64,000 nucleotides of DNA from NCBI GenBank assembly GCA_023376005.1, contig CM042143.1, forward strand, positions 78,664,778-78,728,777, read 5' to 3'. The translations under genes were made by a program, and so were the position numbers. The notes beneath the pieces are model-generated. The model did no database searches. It saw nothing but the letters and a program-made list of their open reading frames with translations, and had not been told where the DNA came from. Shown in pieces: positions 52,769-62,999 of this stretch (its first letter is position 1; each line of letters opens with the position of its first letter). The stretch is from Doryteuthis pealeii (Eukaryota; Mollusca; Cephalopoda; Myopsida; Loliginidae).

Positions 52769-53262
52769 TTTGGTACTCACTGAGCGCTTGATAACTATGG
52801 CCTTATACCATACTACACTGACTAGAGAAAATAAGTATTAATTGCCAAAACTGTTTGATGGTTATTATACAAACTAGTAAATTCCTCGAATGTCGTTTCT
52901 ACTAAAATATTAAAACTGTCGTTACTTTCTGGCGTAATGAGTTCGTTACTCATTAAGTACTTGATAGCAATGGCCTTATGCCAGACTATACTGACAAGGG
53001 AAATAATTATTGCTAAAACTGTTTCATGACTATGATACAAACTTATAGATTCTCCGATGTCATTACTGCTAAAATACTAAAACTGTTGTTACTTTCTGGT
53101 GTAATGAGTTAGGTACTCACTGGGCGCTTGATAAGAATGGCCTTATGTCAGACTATGCTGACAAGGGGAAATAGCTATTGCTCAAATTGTTTGATAGCTA
53201 CGATACAAACTAGTAAATTCTTCGATGTCGTTTCTGCTAAAATACTAAAACTGTCGTTACTT
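52769..53262 (+). repeat. About 170-bp satellite, three tandem units
   Basis: Units start near 52769, 52941 and 53110 and share 'ggtactcactgagcgcttga', 'atggccttat', 'aaactagtaaattc', 'gtcgtttctgctaaaatact', 'aaaactgtcgttactttctg'. The last unit is cut short. Units are moderately diverged. Confidence 0.93.
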
Positions 53263-53264
53263 TA

Positions 53265-53960
53265 AATTCTTAAAGAGAAAAAATTATCAAATTGTTTTTA
53301 TCGTTGCTTTTGAAATGGTTTAATTATTTGTCTTTTTTGTCGGGATGAGGAGGTAGTGTTTAAGAAGAGAAGGGTCATTTTGCGATTTGAATCAAGAGAA
53401 ATAGTTGTTAAAAAAAAAAGGAAAAGAAAACAAAAGTATAGCCAAAAAAGGGAAAAATGGGTTTGAAAAATTTATTGAAATTCATAATTTTCATCTTCAC
53501 GAGACTTCATAATTTCTTTTATTCGCATTTCACGTGTTTTATATGACTTCGGAATTATCCTATTAATTTTACGCCCCATAAAAAAGTATTAATATTGTAG
53601 TAAACCTGTCTCTACACGCGGGACGCTCATCAAAATTAATTTAATTCTATCGAATTAGTGAACCGTTTGATTGGCTAATATTTCGTATGACGTCAGTTTT
53701 GACGCCATTTTTCTTTCTATTTTTTTTTTTTTTTTTTTTTTGCACTTTATGTAAAATGGCGAAATAATGCGAGCGGTTGAAAAATCTTATTTCCTGTTGT
53801 CACCAAACATGGAAATTATTTTATTTTATTTCATTTTTTATCTTTTCCGAGGGGTTTCTTGCAATTGTTAGTACAAGAGGACGTTCGTGGTGAAATAATA
53901 ATAAAAACCTGTGCATTTGTATGCTCCGAATATGTATTTACCGAACCCCTCCGCACGCTT
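53265..53960. other. AT-rich with T tract, no gene recognised
   Basis: Contains a long T run near 53719-53740. No feature recognised. Confidence 0.4.
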
Positions 53961-53964
53961 GGTT

Positions 53965-54545
53965 GGTTGGTTGGATTTTACGGCATGTCAACTCTTCGGT
54001 TATGCCGAAGACGTTTTTATTTTATTCATTCTTGTTGGGTATTCAAATTGTTTTTGGATCTCATTTTTAGACACATTTCTAAAATCATTTTTTAATCTAT
54101 TTAACCCACATATGGAAACCTAACAGGTACTACCACTCCGGGGTAGAATGGACCTGGAAGTAATGGTAATGAAGGGGCACTCTACACTCCCCAGAGCTCC
54201 AGAATTGGAACCTCACCACTAGATGCAGTTTAGCTTCATACTCAGAACACTAAGACCCTCAACCACCGCCTTCTAACACACATATGATAAAAAAGGGTTG
54301 GGGATATGCTATAAGAGTAATGGGACAAACATGTAGGTGCTATGATTTGACCTGACCAGACAATTGATCGAGTGAGAACCTCTCTGACCACCCGTCTATC
54401 CCAAGGGCCAAAGTGGAATTTCGCATGTAATGGACTGCTCATACACCAGGATTCTGTCCTTAAGCATCACAGGTGGCCCAATTAGATGGGATGTCTTACT
54501 CTGCAGAGTCACAGTCGGTGAATTCTACAGCCCCAACTGACAGGG
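53965..54545 (-). repeat. Family IV repeat
   Basis: In the minus sense: 'gattctgcagagtaagac', 'cttaaggacagaatcc', 'gcgaaattccactttgg' to 'gagttgacatgccgtaaaat', ending in an AACC-type tail (ggttggttggttgg on the plus strand). Confidence 0.8.
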
Positions 54546-54559
54546 TGTCAGAAATTAAC

Positions 54560-54660
54560 AATTAATAACTTTTATTGGATAATGGTTCCGCCGCTCAAGG
54601 AGTTTTGGTGCTGATAATTTGAATCTATCAAAGAATTTTATGAACCTAATAAGGATAGAA
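54560..54660. repeat. Repeat shared with 57510-57650
   Basis: 'aatggttccgccgctcaag', 'caaagaattttatgaaccta' and 'ataaggatagaatata' recur inverted at 57540-57650, where the sequence also forms a palindrome around (TA)n. Confidence 0.75.
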
Positions 54661-55303
54661 TATAACGGAGTTCATGAACTTCAAAAAGAAAGGAGACATC
54701 TCCACACTTGACGGTAAGCCTCTCAAAATAGTAGAACAATTCACATACCTAGGTAATAATATCTCATCCACAGAGAGCGATATCAATACACGAATAGGAA
54801 AGGCATGGTTGGCGACAAACAAATTATCAATCATATGGAAATCCGATTTCGCTGACAAGCTAAAGTGACAATTCTTCCAGGCTGTGGTTATATCATTATT
54901 GCTGTATGGATGCACTACCTGGACACTAACGAAGCGCCTTGAAAATAAGCTAGATGGGACCTGCACAAGAATGCTGCGTGCAGTCTTAAACAAGTCGTGG
55001 AAACAGCACCCCACAAGGAGGCAGCTGTATGGCCATTTGCCCCCAACCTCCCAAACCATACGAGTAAGACGGACTAGGCATGCGGGACACTGCTGGAGAA
55101 GCAAAGACGAGCTCATAAGCGATATACTCCTGTGGAAGCCAAAACATGGGTGTGCTAGTGTGGGCCGCCCAGCCCGGACCTATATTGACCAACTATGTGT
55201 GGATGCTGGATGCTGCGCAGAGGAGCTCCTGGGGGCAATGAATGATAGGGAGGGTTGGCGTGAGATAGTCATGGATGTCCGTGCTACTTGCGCGACATGA
55301 TGA
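54661..55303 (+). pseudogene. RTE-type LINE C-terminus, one visible nonsense change
   Basis: A single frame runs from 54674 to 55300. It is interrupted only by TGA at 54866-54868, where the reading DKLK-stop-QFFQAV suggests a former CGA arginine codon. Blocks in order: STLDGKPLKIVEQFTYLGNN (end of the RT region), NTRIGKAWLATNKLSIIW, LLLYGCTTWTLTKRLENKLD, LYGHLPPTS, RRTRHAGHCWRSKDELISDI, SVGRPARTYIDQLCVDAGCC, MNDREGWREIVMDVRA. These match RTE-clade elements. The catalytic RT and endonuclease domains are absent (5' truncation near 54660). The stop lies at the start of the ATG tail. Confidence 0.92.
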
Positions 55304-55328
55304 TGATGATGATATATATTATATATAT

Positions 55329-55359
<31 letters not shown>

Positions 55360-55360
55360 T
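55299..55360. repeat. (ATG)n-(TA)n RTE tail
   Basis: ATG units then TA repeats, joining the RTE 3' end to a minus-strand SINE. Confidence 0.95.
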
Positions 55361-55361
55361 A

Positions 55362-55587
55362 CCAAGCCACTGCAAATGAGTGGGATGAGACACAATGTCA
55401 ATTTCTTAAGTGGAGTTTACCAGGTTTGAATTCAGAGTTTTCCTTCTCCTAGACTGGTTACCTAGCCAAATGTTAAAGAACCCAGTCCGGCCTACTATTT
55501 CCCTATAGCTGAAAGGGAGTAATTGGATGCATACCTTTCCCAGGGGTATTAGCGCAATGTGAAAGGCAAATAGCCTCGTCCAGGATT
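55362..55587 (-). repeat. tRNA-derived SINE, family II, 5'-truncated
   Basis: Minus-sense body ending in 'ggttggtaatata'. The 5' end is cut at the B box (taatcctggacgagg) by a TA run. Confidence 0.85.
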
Positions 55588-55680
55588 ATATATATATATA
55601 TATATATATGAGGAAAAATGAGTAAAGAAAAGAAATATAAATGGATAAAATGAATTTAATCGATATTACATTAATCGATA

Positions 55681-55761
55681 TCACTTACACATGTGTTTCG
55701 GTCAGTTTATGTGTGTGAAAATATTTCGCACATATAGAAGAATCGACCTTCATCAGAGTGA
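55681..55761 (-). ncRNA. Hammerhead-like motif, left arm
   Basis: In the minus sense: helix I TCACT/AGTGA (55761-55757 with 55685-55681); core CTGATGA (55756-55750); one extra A; helix II GGTC/GACC closing a long hairpin with its own TATGTG/CACATA pairing; GAAA (55699-55696); helix III ACA/TGT with loop CATG; then the U-A cleavage position at 55687/55686. The core is complete except for the extra A before helix II, which may reduce or abolish activity. Confidence 0.55.
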
Positions 55762-55802
55762 ACATTTATTTTGAATGAAGATTATATGTTCAAAATAAAT
55801 GT

Positions 55803-55884
55803 TCACTCTGATGTAGGTCGATTCTTCTATGTGTGCGAAATAATTTCAACACACATAAACTGACCGAAACACATGTGTAAGTGA
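55803..55884 (+). ncRNA. Hammerhead-like motif, right arm
   Basis: Mirror copy: CTGATGT at 55808-55814 (A9 changed to T), extra A at 55815, helix II GGTC/GACC (55816-55819 and 55862-55865), GAAA at 55866-55869, helix III ACA/TGT, and predicted U-A site at 55878/55879. The A9 change should inactivate it. Confidence 0.5.
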
Positions 55885-55980
55885 TATCGATTAATGTGAT
55901 ATCGATTAAATTCATTTATCCATTTACATTTCTTTTCTTTACTCATTTTCTCATATTGTCGGATTCAATTCCTTTTCCAT

Positions 55981-55984
<4 letters not shown>

Positions 55985-56042
<58 letters not shown>
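55985..56042. repeat. (TA)n microsatellite
   Basis: Perfect TA run. Confidence 0.97.
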
Positions 56043-56044
<2 letters not shown>

Positions 56045-56049
56045 CTGTC

Positions 56050-56375
56050 ATCATGCCTCTTATGTGGTGATTCTTCTAAAGTTTTCCAATGGTTTAACAA
56101 AATAGACTTTAAAAAACAAAAAAAAACAAATCAACAATTATGCACAACAACCGAAACAGTTGAACTAGACAAGAACAAAAAGTATTACATCAAGATAACG
56201 CATGGCTGAAGAGGCCATTTTAAATTCACACCCAAAAGAATTTGTGCGCCATGATACCTGTTGTGATAAAAGTTTCAAAATGTTATGTTGGCCAATTACT
56301 ACTCACTACTCACACTATGAGAATTTTAAAATAATTATTTAACATGATGCGTTGGTTATCTTATAATTTACCAAT
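56050..56375. other. No gene recognised
   Basis: AT-rich spacer between a TA run and an RTE fragment. Confidence 0.4.
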
Positions 56376-56379
56376 GTCT

Positions 56380-56560
56380 ATACATCGATACTGCTGTATG
56401 GCTGCACCACTTTGACTTAAACAAAATTCTTGGGGAAAAAGCAACATGGGAACTACACACAGATACTGCGTGCTGTCCTGAACAAATCCTGGTAGCAGCA
56501 TCCTATAAAAAAAGCAGCTGAACGGGCATTTACCTCGTATCACATAAGCACGTATCATAA
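56380..56560 (+). pseudogene. RTE-type LINE fragment
   Basis: Reads LLYGCTT in one frame, then in others equivalents of the MGTTHRYCVLS and AVLNKSW blocks ('gctgtcctgaacaaatcctg'). The 3' half is missing; it meets the telomere-like repeat. Confidence 0.75.
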
Positions 56561-56562
56561 TA

Positions 56563-57400
56563 CCTAAGGTTAGGTTTAGGGCAAGGGTTAGGGTTAGGCT
56601 TGGTGTTAGGGTCTAGCTTATGGTTGGGGTTAGGGTTAGGGTTGGTGTTAGGGCTAGGTTTGGGGTTAGGGTTGGGGTTTGGGGTTAGACTTGGTGTTAG
56701 GGTTAAGGCTAAGGTTAGGGCTGGTGTTATAGGGTTAGAGTTGGCGTTAGGGTTAGAGTTGGGGTAAAAGTTAGGCTTTGGGATAGGGCTGGGCTTGAGG
56801 TTAGGGTTAGGGTTAGGGTTGGGGTTAGGTTAGTGTTAGGGTTGGGGTTAGAGTTGGGGTTATAGTCAGGGTTAGGGTTAGGGTTGGGGTCAGGGTTAGG
56901 GTTAAGGTTTGGGATAGGTTTAGGGTTACGGTTAGGATTTAGGTTACAGTTACAGTTACAGTTACAATTACGTTTGAGGATAGGGTTAGGGTTAGGGTTG
57001 GGATTAGGGTTAGGGTTAGTTGGGTTAGGCTTAGGCGTAGGATTGGGGTATGGTAGGGGTTAGGGTTAGTTTTAGGGTTGGTTTTAGTGTTAGATGTGGG
57101 GTAAGGTTTAGTGTTACAGTCAGGGTCGGGGTCAGGTTTAGGCTTGATGTTAGGGTTAAGGTTAAGGTTAGTTGGTGTTAATGTTGGGGTTAGGGTTAGG
57201 GTTAGGGTTGGATTAGAGTTAGGGTTAGGGTTAGTTTTAGGGTTGGGCTTAAGGTTACAGTTACAATTAGGGTTGGGGTTAATGTTGGGGTTAGGGTTAG
57301 GTTTGGGTTGGGGTTAGGGTGAGGGTTATGGTTATGGTTAGGCTTGGTGTTAGGTCTTGGGTTAGGGTTGGGGTTTGGTTTTGGACAAGGTTTAGGGTAA
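56563..57400 (+). repeat. Interstitial telomere-like (TTAGGG)n, degenerate
   Basis: About 840 bp dominated by TTAGGG, TTGGGG, TTAGGC and similar six-base units, on the G-rich strand. Runs of two to four perfect TTAGGG units are scattered through it. ORFs here (RVRVGLELGL-type) are repeat translations. Confidence 0.95.
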
Positions 57401-57461
57401 CCCTAACACCAATCCTAACCCAAACCCTAACCCTAAACCTAACACTAACGCCAAACCTAAC

Positions 57462-57462
<1 letters not shown>
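57401..57462 (-). repeat. Telomere-like repeat, inverted orientation
   Basis: The same repeat continues as CCCTAA units (aaccctaacaccaatcctaa), a head-to-head switch with no spacer, then (TA)n. Confidence 0.93.
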
Positions 57463-57496
<34 letters not shown>

Positions 57497-57535
57497 TATA
57501 TAACCCTTTTTGACTTTATGAACCAAATAAGGATA

Positions 57536-57569
<34 letters not shown>

Positions 57570-57660
57570 TATCCTTATTAGGTTCATAAAATTCTTTGAC
57601 AGATCCAAATTATCAGAGATATTGAGCGGTGGAACCATTATCCACTTAGACCTATACCTG
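57463..57660. repeat. (TA)n tracts and palindrome
   Basis: TA runs at 57463-57502 and 57538-57566. The latter is the centre of a palindrome ('aaggatagaatatata' against 'tatattctatccttatt'). The right arm matches 54560-54660. Confidence 0.85.
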
Positions 57661-57883
57661 TTTGGATTCGATCCACGGGTTATTCGTAATCTATTGGGAA
57701 AAATAGTTAGGAAATAACTACACAAAAAATTTCATGGCACTTCGAAGTGTCGAAAGTACTCAGGACTTGAACTTTAGTGGACTTATCCACGAATTCCACC
57801 CAAATATTAAAAAGTTGGCTAGAAAACTCGAAAAGATCAAAAAATAAAATTGTTAAACAGGAGATGTGTCTTTTGTTTAATTC

Positions 57884-57988
<105 letters not shown>

Positions 57989-58400
57989 AGACAGATAAAT
58001 AGATAGATATTAACAGACTGTAAACAATAGATATTTTGAAAGAATGAAGAGCAAAAGAGAAGAAAGAGTAGTCTAATAAATTGATAAACCCAAGATAGAT
58101 GTGAATACATTTGACTTAATTTCTTGCTTTTTATAACAATATAATGACATTGGGTTGAATTAAAGACTTTTTTCATGAGACAGATTTATTGTATTTTTCT
58201 TCTTCAAAAAGGACATCATCTTCAATGGTTACCATGAAAGGGGAAAATAGGACGGTCGCTCTAAACATAAAATAAAGTCTAACAATAACAACAAAAACAG
58301 AATAATTGATTTTATTTTTCAATTTTTCTTATTGCTCATCTATTAATTGTTTTTATTATCCTTTTTAAACTTGTTTTTATCTACCCTGTAATGTATTCTC
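57989..58400. other. No gene recognised
   Basis: AT-rich. No repeat family or coding signal identified. Confidence 0.4.
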
Positions 58401-58407
58401 TGATATG

Positions 58408-58517
58408 TCATTATCTGTCTATCTATCTATCAATCTATCTATATCTATATACATATATATATCTATATATATATTAATCTATCTCTGTATATATCTGCCA
58501 ATCTGTTTCAATCAATC

Positions 58518-58575
<58 letters not shown>

Positions 58576-58582
58576 ATATATA
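58408..58582. repeat. (TATC)n/(TA)n microsatellite
   Basis: TCTA/TATC units then several TA tracts. Confidence 0.93.
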
Positions 58583-58727
58583 CATATTTTAAAATAAGTG
58601 TATTTTGGCAGCATTTTTTCTTTTATACAAGTTTCGTTGAACTGTATAGACAATTCCTGTCGGACAAGTTTTTGGCTGATCCTTTCTAATTTTCGGGCCA
58701 TCTTTTTGGTGTCGGTGTGTAACTGGA

Positions 58728-58800
58728 GTAACAGTCCACCAAAGGTTTCAAAACTGTATTGCAGAAAGCGCTCGTTTTGAAACCTTTGGTGGACTGTTAC
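58728..58800. repeat. Short palindrome, 27-bp perfect arms
   Basis: Left GTAACAGTCCACCAAAGG, continuing TTTCAAAAC; the right arm is the exact reverse complement. A 19-nt spacer separates them. (TA)n follows. Confidence 0.95.
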
Positions 58801-58801
58801 A

Positions 58802-58803
<2 letters not shown>

Positions 58804-58890
<87 letters not shown>
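58804..58890. repeat. (TA)n-(GA)n microsatellite
   Basis: TA repeat followed by GA repeat. Confidence 0.97.
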
Positions 58891-58896
<6 letters not shown>

Positions 58897-58944
58897 AGAG
58901 ATGAAAACATAGACAGACACAGACACATACACATACACATATAT

Positions 58945-59092
58945 ACAAGGTGTGTCAAAAAAGTATAGAGGTTTTTTGTACTTTGTGATACACCTTGTAT
59001 TCTGAAAAAATTAACGTTACATTCATTGTTCATTTCTATCTTGGTAAATACAGCTTGAATCTCGATACTTTTATGACACACCTTATATATAT
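58945..59092 (-). mobile_element. Mariner-type MITE, single unit
   Basis: Both termini are present: 'acaaggtgtgtcaaaaaagt' at the left and 'gacacaccttatata' at the right. One minus-sense interior unit and an internal terminal hairpin. The cleanest copy for defining the unit. Confidence 0.8.
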
Positions 59093-59099
59093 GGAATGA

Positions 59100-59153
59100 T
59101 AGACACATAAACACACACACACATACATACACACATACACACACACACCACAC

Positions 59154-59202
<49 letters not shown>

Positions 59203-59205
59203 AAT
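59100..59205. repeat. (CA)n-(TA)n microsatellite
   Basis: Imperfect CA repeats and TA repeats. Confidence 0.95.
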
Positions 59206-59209
59206 ATAT

Positions 59210-59900
59210 AGATATCTATCTCAGTCTGTTCTTATCTTCTTATATATATTTATCTCAGTCTGTTTCTACTAATTTCAATCTGTTATCTATCTTTCTATCT
59301 ATCTATCTACCTCAGTCTCTCTATCTCTGTCTTTTCATATCTACCTATTTCAGTCAGTCATTTAACTATGTATCTTTCTGTCTCATTCTGTTTATTCCTC
59401 TCTATCCCAGTCTCTTCATATTTATATAGTTATCTATTACTAAGAACCTATCATTGTAGAAAAAACTCTCTATATAACGGCTCGCAAAAGACTAATGTCA
59501 AATTTGAATGCTTAAATGCTTAATAATTACGAACCATCAAAGATGTTTTCTTTCTTCCCTTTCCTGTACACGGTACTTTTTTATATTATTTATTTACTTA
59601 CTTTAGAGGGTGTATTTGGGAAGAAAAAAGCGTTTGCCTCCATAGATGCGACAGCAACTGTATTTTTATTGCCACACATGCGCACAAGTGTCGATTAAAA
59701 TGAGGGCATCGACATGAATTCTTTTGCAGCGCCGAACATGAGCACGCATATATTTCACCTTTTAATTGATCTTACGCAATACTACACCCTTTAAGTAGAA
59801 CTGGACTTGCATACATACATATATACATAAATACACACGTACACACACAAAACCACAACTACCCCCACACACACAGAGTTATACATGCATACTCACACAC
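59210..59900. other. No gene recognised
   Basis: Cryptic ATCT/CTGT repeats at 59215-59420, otherwise AT-rich. No coding signal. Confidence 0.45.
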
Positions 59901-59904
59901 ATGC

Positions 59905-59912
59905 ATACACAC

Positions 59913-59976
<64 letters not shown>

Positions 59977-60019
59977 AGACAGAAGTATTTTTGGATAAGC
60001 CGATAGAGAGCTGGGGTTC

Positions 60020-60086
<67 letters not shown>
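59905..60086. repeat. (TA)n, (TA)n-(TG)n microsatellites
   Basis: TA run at 59915-59972, then TA-TG at 60020-60086. Confidence 0.96.
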
Positions 60087-60088
<2 letters not shown>

Positions 60089-60119
60089 CACTAAAAAAAG
60101 AAAGAAACGATTTGAAGGA

Positions 60120-60157
60120 GAAAGTGAAGAGAAGAAATTGCCAGAAAAGATCAAATT

Positions 60158-60197
<40 letters not shown>

Positions 60198-60247
60198 AAA
60201 TGTAAGGAAGAAAGAGATGAGAATAGATTGTAAAAAGATAAAATTGA

Positions 60248-60299
<52 letters not shown>

Positions 60300-60475
60300 A
60301 TACACGTGAAGAAGAAAGAGAAGAAAATAAGTTGGAAAAGGATAAAATTGAAAAAGAAAGAAAGAAAGAAAACATGTGAAGACAAAGAGAATGGAATAAG
60401 TTGGGAAAAAGATAAAATTTAGAAAGAAAGAAAGAGAAAGAAAGAAGAAAAACAAGAGAATAAATTGGAAGAAAA
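60120..60475 (+). repeat. (GAAA)n higher-order tandem repeat
   Basis: Four to five units of a 45-50-bp spacer ('gaagaaagagaagaaaataa', 'gttggaaaaagataaaattg') separated by GAAA runs of variable length. Confidence 0.92.
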
Positions 60476-60738
60476 AAAAAAAAAGCAAAATAAGAACCCA
60501 AGCTAACGCAGCTAAGTGTAAAATCTGGCATGTCGAAAGTTATCGCAAGGAAGAAAAAATACAAAGAGCCATTTTTTTTTACTTAGAGCGGCAAGCAGAC
60601 CTTTATCTTTAACTAAAATACACAGTCAATGATATTATGTATGTGGGTAAAATAACTGAAAACTTGTTCTATCCAATGGTGATGGTGTTCTCACTGTAAC
60701 TGTTATAAATAAGAGGTTTTAGGGTTTCCCTCATAGTA

Positions 60739-60910
60739 TCTATATGTTGATACGCTTGTTCATAAATCTTCCGTCCGTTATCATCCTGCAACACCATCTG
60801 GTTAAAAATGAGACAGTCCAAATTGTTCAAGATGCAATGCAATGCAAAAATATAAATCCAGATTATCTGGTGTCGCTTAATCACAGATTTCTTATTTGTC
60901 CCAGTTTATT
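60739..60910 (+). mobile_element. Helitron-type 5' part
   Basis: Starts A|TCTATATGTTGATACGCTTG. The following 'ccgtccgttatcatcctgca' and 'acaccatctggttaaaaatg' match the start of the other Helitron copies. No 3' terminus was found. Confidence 0.6.
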
Positions 60911-61898
60911 TCACCCAATTTTAAAGATGAAACATTCCAAATAGTCTTGCGTCGCTTAAATGCCCATTAATTAAAATTAATTGACAAAAAGAAGCTATAT
61001 GTTTGTTTTATTTGTAATATTGAAATTGTGAATATATTTTGGTAATTTTGATCTTATGTCGTCCCGGCCTCCTGCCTTGATTTACGCTATGTTTTAGTAA
61101 GCCAGCGTCAGGTGAATTTCCGCCCCAACTTAGATATTTTCAGAGTCGTGTCTTTGTCACTTTTTTTTATCGGTAAAACAGTGTAAATATTTTACAACCC
61201 CCTTTGTAAGAAAGAGTGAGAGAGAGAGAATGTTAAAGATTAAATTATTTACAATAAAATTCTATCATAAATATTATAGATAAAATCTTTATCAACTTTT
61301 CTATTTTTCGCTTCACTCCCAACTCTTCCAACTAGCGACATCATTTTATTTAAATTTGATTTTTTTTAACTGTTCCAATATTATAATAATATAATAATAT
61401 AATAATAATATCTTTTTTCAGCTAGTATATTAGGTCTGAGACCTGTCAGCTGTTCCTTATAAATATTCATTTTAAATCCACAGAATATTATTAATTCTTT
61501 ATTAGAAATAATTTGTAAATATATATCTAAATTAGGAGAATTAAATACTAATTTACAAAACACTAATTTGGCCATTGTGTAGTGAGTGTACATAAAAAAA
61601 AGACAATTATTACTTCAAAATTATTTTCAATATTTTTTTCATATAGATCAGGCAAATGGAATCTCATTATTTTTAGTTATATATTGTAAAAACAATCCTT
61701 TGGTCTCAGTGAAATGGGAGTATTTATTTTACATTTGTAAATTTTAAAACATCTCTACGATAAAAAAAAATTAAAAAAGGAAATAAGTTTATTTTTTCAT
61801 ATTACATTCCTTAAAGCAATTGAATTTTTTTTTTAAATTAACTTTTGCTAACCTGTAAAGAAAAGAAATATCAGTCTCATTACTTTCTAGAATGATCA
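60911..61898. other. AT-rich, no gene recognised
   Basis: Includes a small (ATAATATAAT) repeat at 61380-61410. Nothing coding. Confidence 0.4.
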
Positions 61899-62374
61899 TC
61901 AGCAGGACCTGTAGATATGTCACAGTATGATAATCTAATTATTACAACGTTTGATATGTTTACTTAAGAGCTATTGCAAATACTTCAATATATAAAAGTA
62001 TAATAGTCTTGATTTAAGTATCTCTCAAACTTTTTTTCTTTTTACTTCTTTTCATTATCTTTTCATTATGATCGATTGAAAAACATTAGCGCGCTCAACC
62101 CCTCTCTCTATCTTTCCCCTTCTTTCTTTTTTCTTTTTATATTTTTCTGCGTAGCATGTCCTTTTTCTTCTCCTTCTTTCTTTATAATATAAATGGAATG
62201 GTCCATTATTTAGCTGAGGTGACGAAATTAGAATTCGGCGGATAAGCAATACCAGATAATCAAGATTTTTTTGCATTTCATCTTGGACGAATTGGGCGGT
62301 CTCGTTTTAATCCAGAGGGTGTTGCAAGTTTATAACGGACGGAAAATTAAGGAACAAGAGTATTAATATATAGA
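61899..62374 (-). mobile_element. Non-autonomous Helitron, 476 bp
   Basis: In the minus sense it starts A|TCTATATATTAATACTCTTG and ends GGTCCTGCTGA|T, which fits TC...CTRR between A and T. The 5' part matches 60739 and the 3' part matches 34395-34518 ('caatagctcttaagtaaaca', 'caaacgttgtaataatt'). The terminal hairpin (CTGTGA/TCTACAG) is partly decayed. Confidence 0.7.
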
Positions 62375-62415
62375 TAAAGATAATAGTCTTTATAAATGAG
62401 AAGGATTTCAAGAAT

Positions 62416-62462
62416 GTGTGTGTGTGTGTGTGTGTGTGTGTGTTGTGTGTGTGTGTGTGTGT
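62416..62462. repeat. (TG)n microsatellite
   Basis: TG repeat with one interruption. Confidence 0.97.
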
Positions 62463-62475
62463 TTCTCTTGTACAA

Positions 62476-62955
62476 GTCTCCGTGGTGAAGTGGTTAATGT
62501 GCTGGATTGTGTCATCGAAGTAAGCGAGTTCAAGTTCCAGTTGCGCTATTACGTTCATTCTCAGTCGGTAGAGCATTCGGCTAGAAACCACAAGGTTCCT
62601 AGTTCGATACCGGTCCTCGCCAACTCAGCGTATGAGTAGCACAGGGATCTGTGTGGTAAAGTAAGGAGCTGATGGTAGGTGTGGCGCTCCACCTCAGATG
62701 CTAAAAAAACAATCTCCTTGGTCTAGCGCAAGTGAAAAGGGGATAGACTCCCTCGCTGACTGGCTGATACCGACTTTGGGCCGCTCCGTCGACTTTACTT
62801 ACTTTACACTTGGGAAAGATATAAACCCACTCGCTCTTCCCCCCCCCTTAACTATGGGTTAAATAGTACCACTACTGTTCTTCTACAAGAATAGTTTTGG
62901 TATTAAATAGCCCACGAAGGTTGATATGCCATTAAACAAAGAAACCAAACTGTGT
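62476..62955 (+). repeat. tRNA-derived SINE, family III, interrupted
   Basis: The 5' part (62476-62559) has A-box-like GTGGTGAAGTGGTTAA and B-box-like GCGAGTTCAAGTTCC. The 3' part (62808-62955) resumes at 'acttgggaaagatataaacc'. The gap is filled by a family I SINE. Confidence 0.88.
62560..62807 (+). repeat. tRNA-derived SINE, family I, nested in family III
   Basis: Begins at 'agtcggtagagcattcggct' within the A box, has B-box-like TAGTTCGATACC and the full body to 'tttacttactttac'. Confidence 0.9.
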
Positions 62956-62999
62956 GTATATGTTTCTTTTTCTAAAACTATTCAGTTTTCCTTTGTGAT

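Larger units (their letters stand above)
55608..55955. repeat. Long palindrome with a hammerhead-like motif in each arm
   Basis: Arms of about 168 bp (55608-55775 and 55789-55955) with a 13-nt spacer, flanked by (TA)n on both sides (55588-55609 and 55985-56042). Each arm in its own sense reads TTCACT-CTGATG(A/T)-A-GGTC, a long helix II region, GACC-GAAACACATGTGTA, AGTGA. Confidence 0.92.

Noticed and set aside
57111..57317. Arginine/glycine/leucine-rich repeat ORFs
   Set aside because: Translations of the TTAGGG-like repeat.
56563..57462. Chromosome end (true telomere)
   Set aside because: The repeat is degenerate, reverses orientation and is followed by more than 6 kb of ordinary repeats, so it is interstitial.
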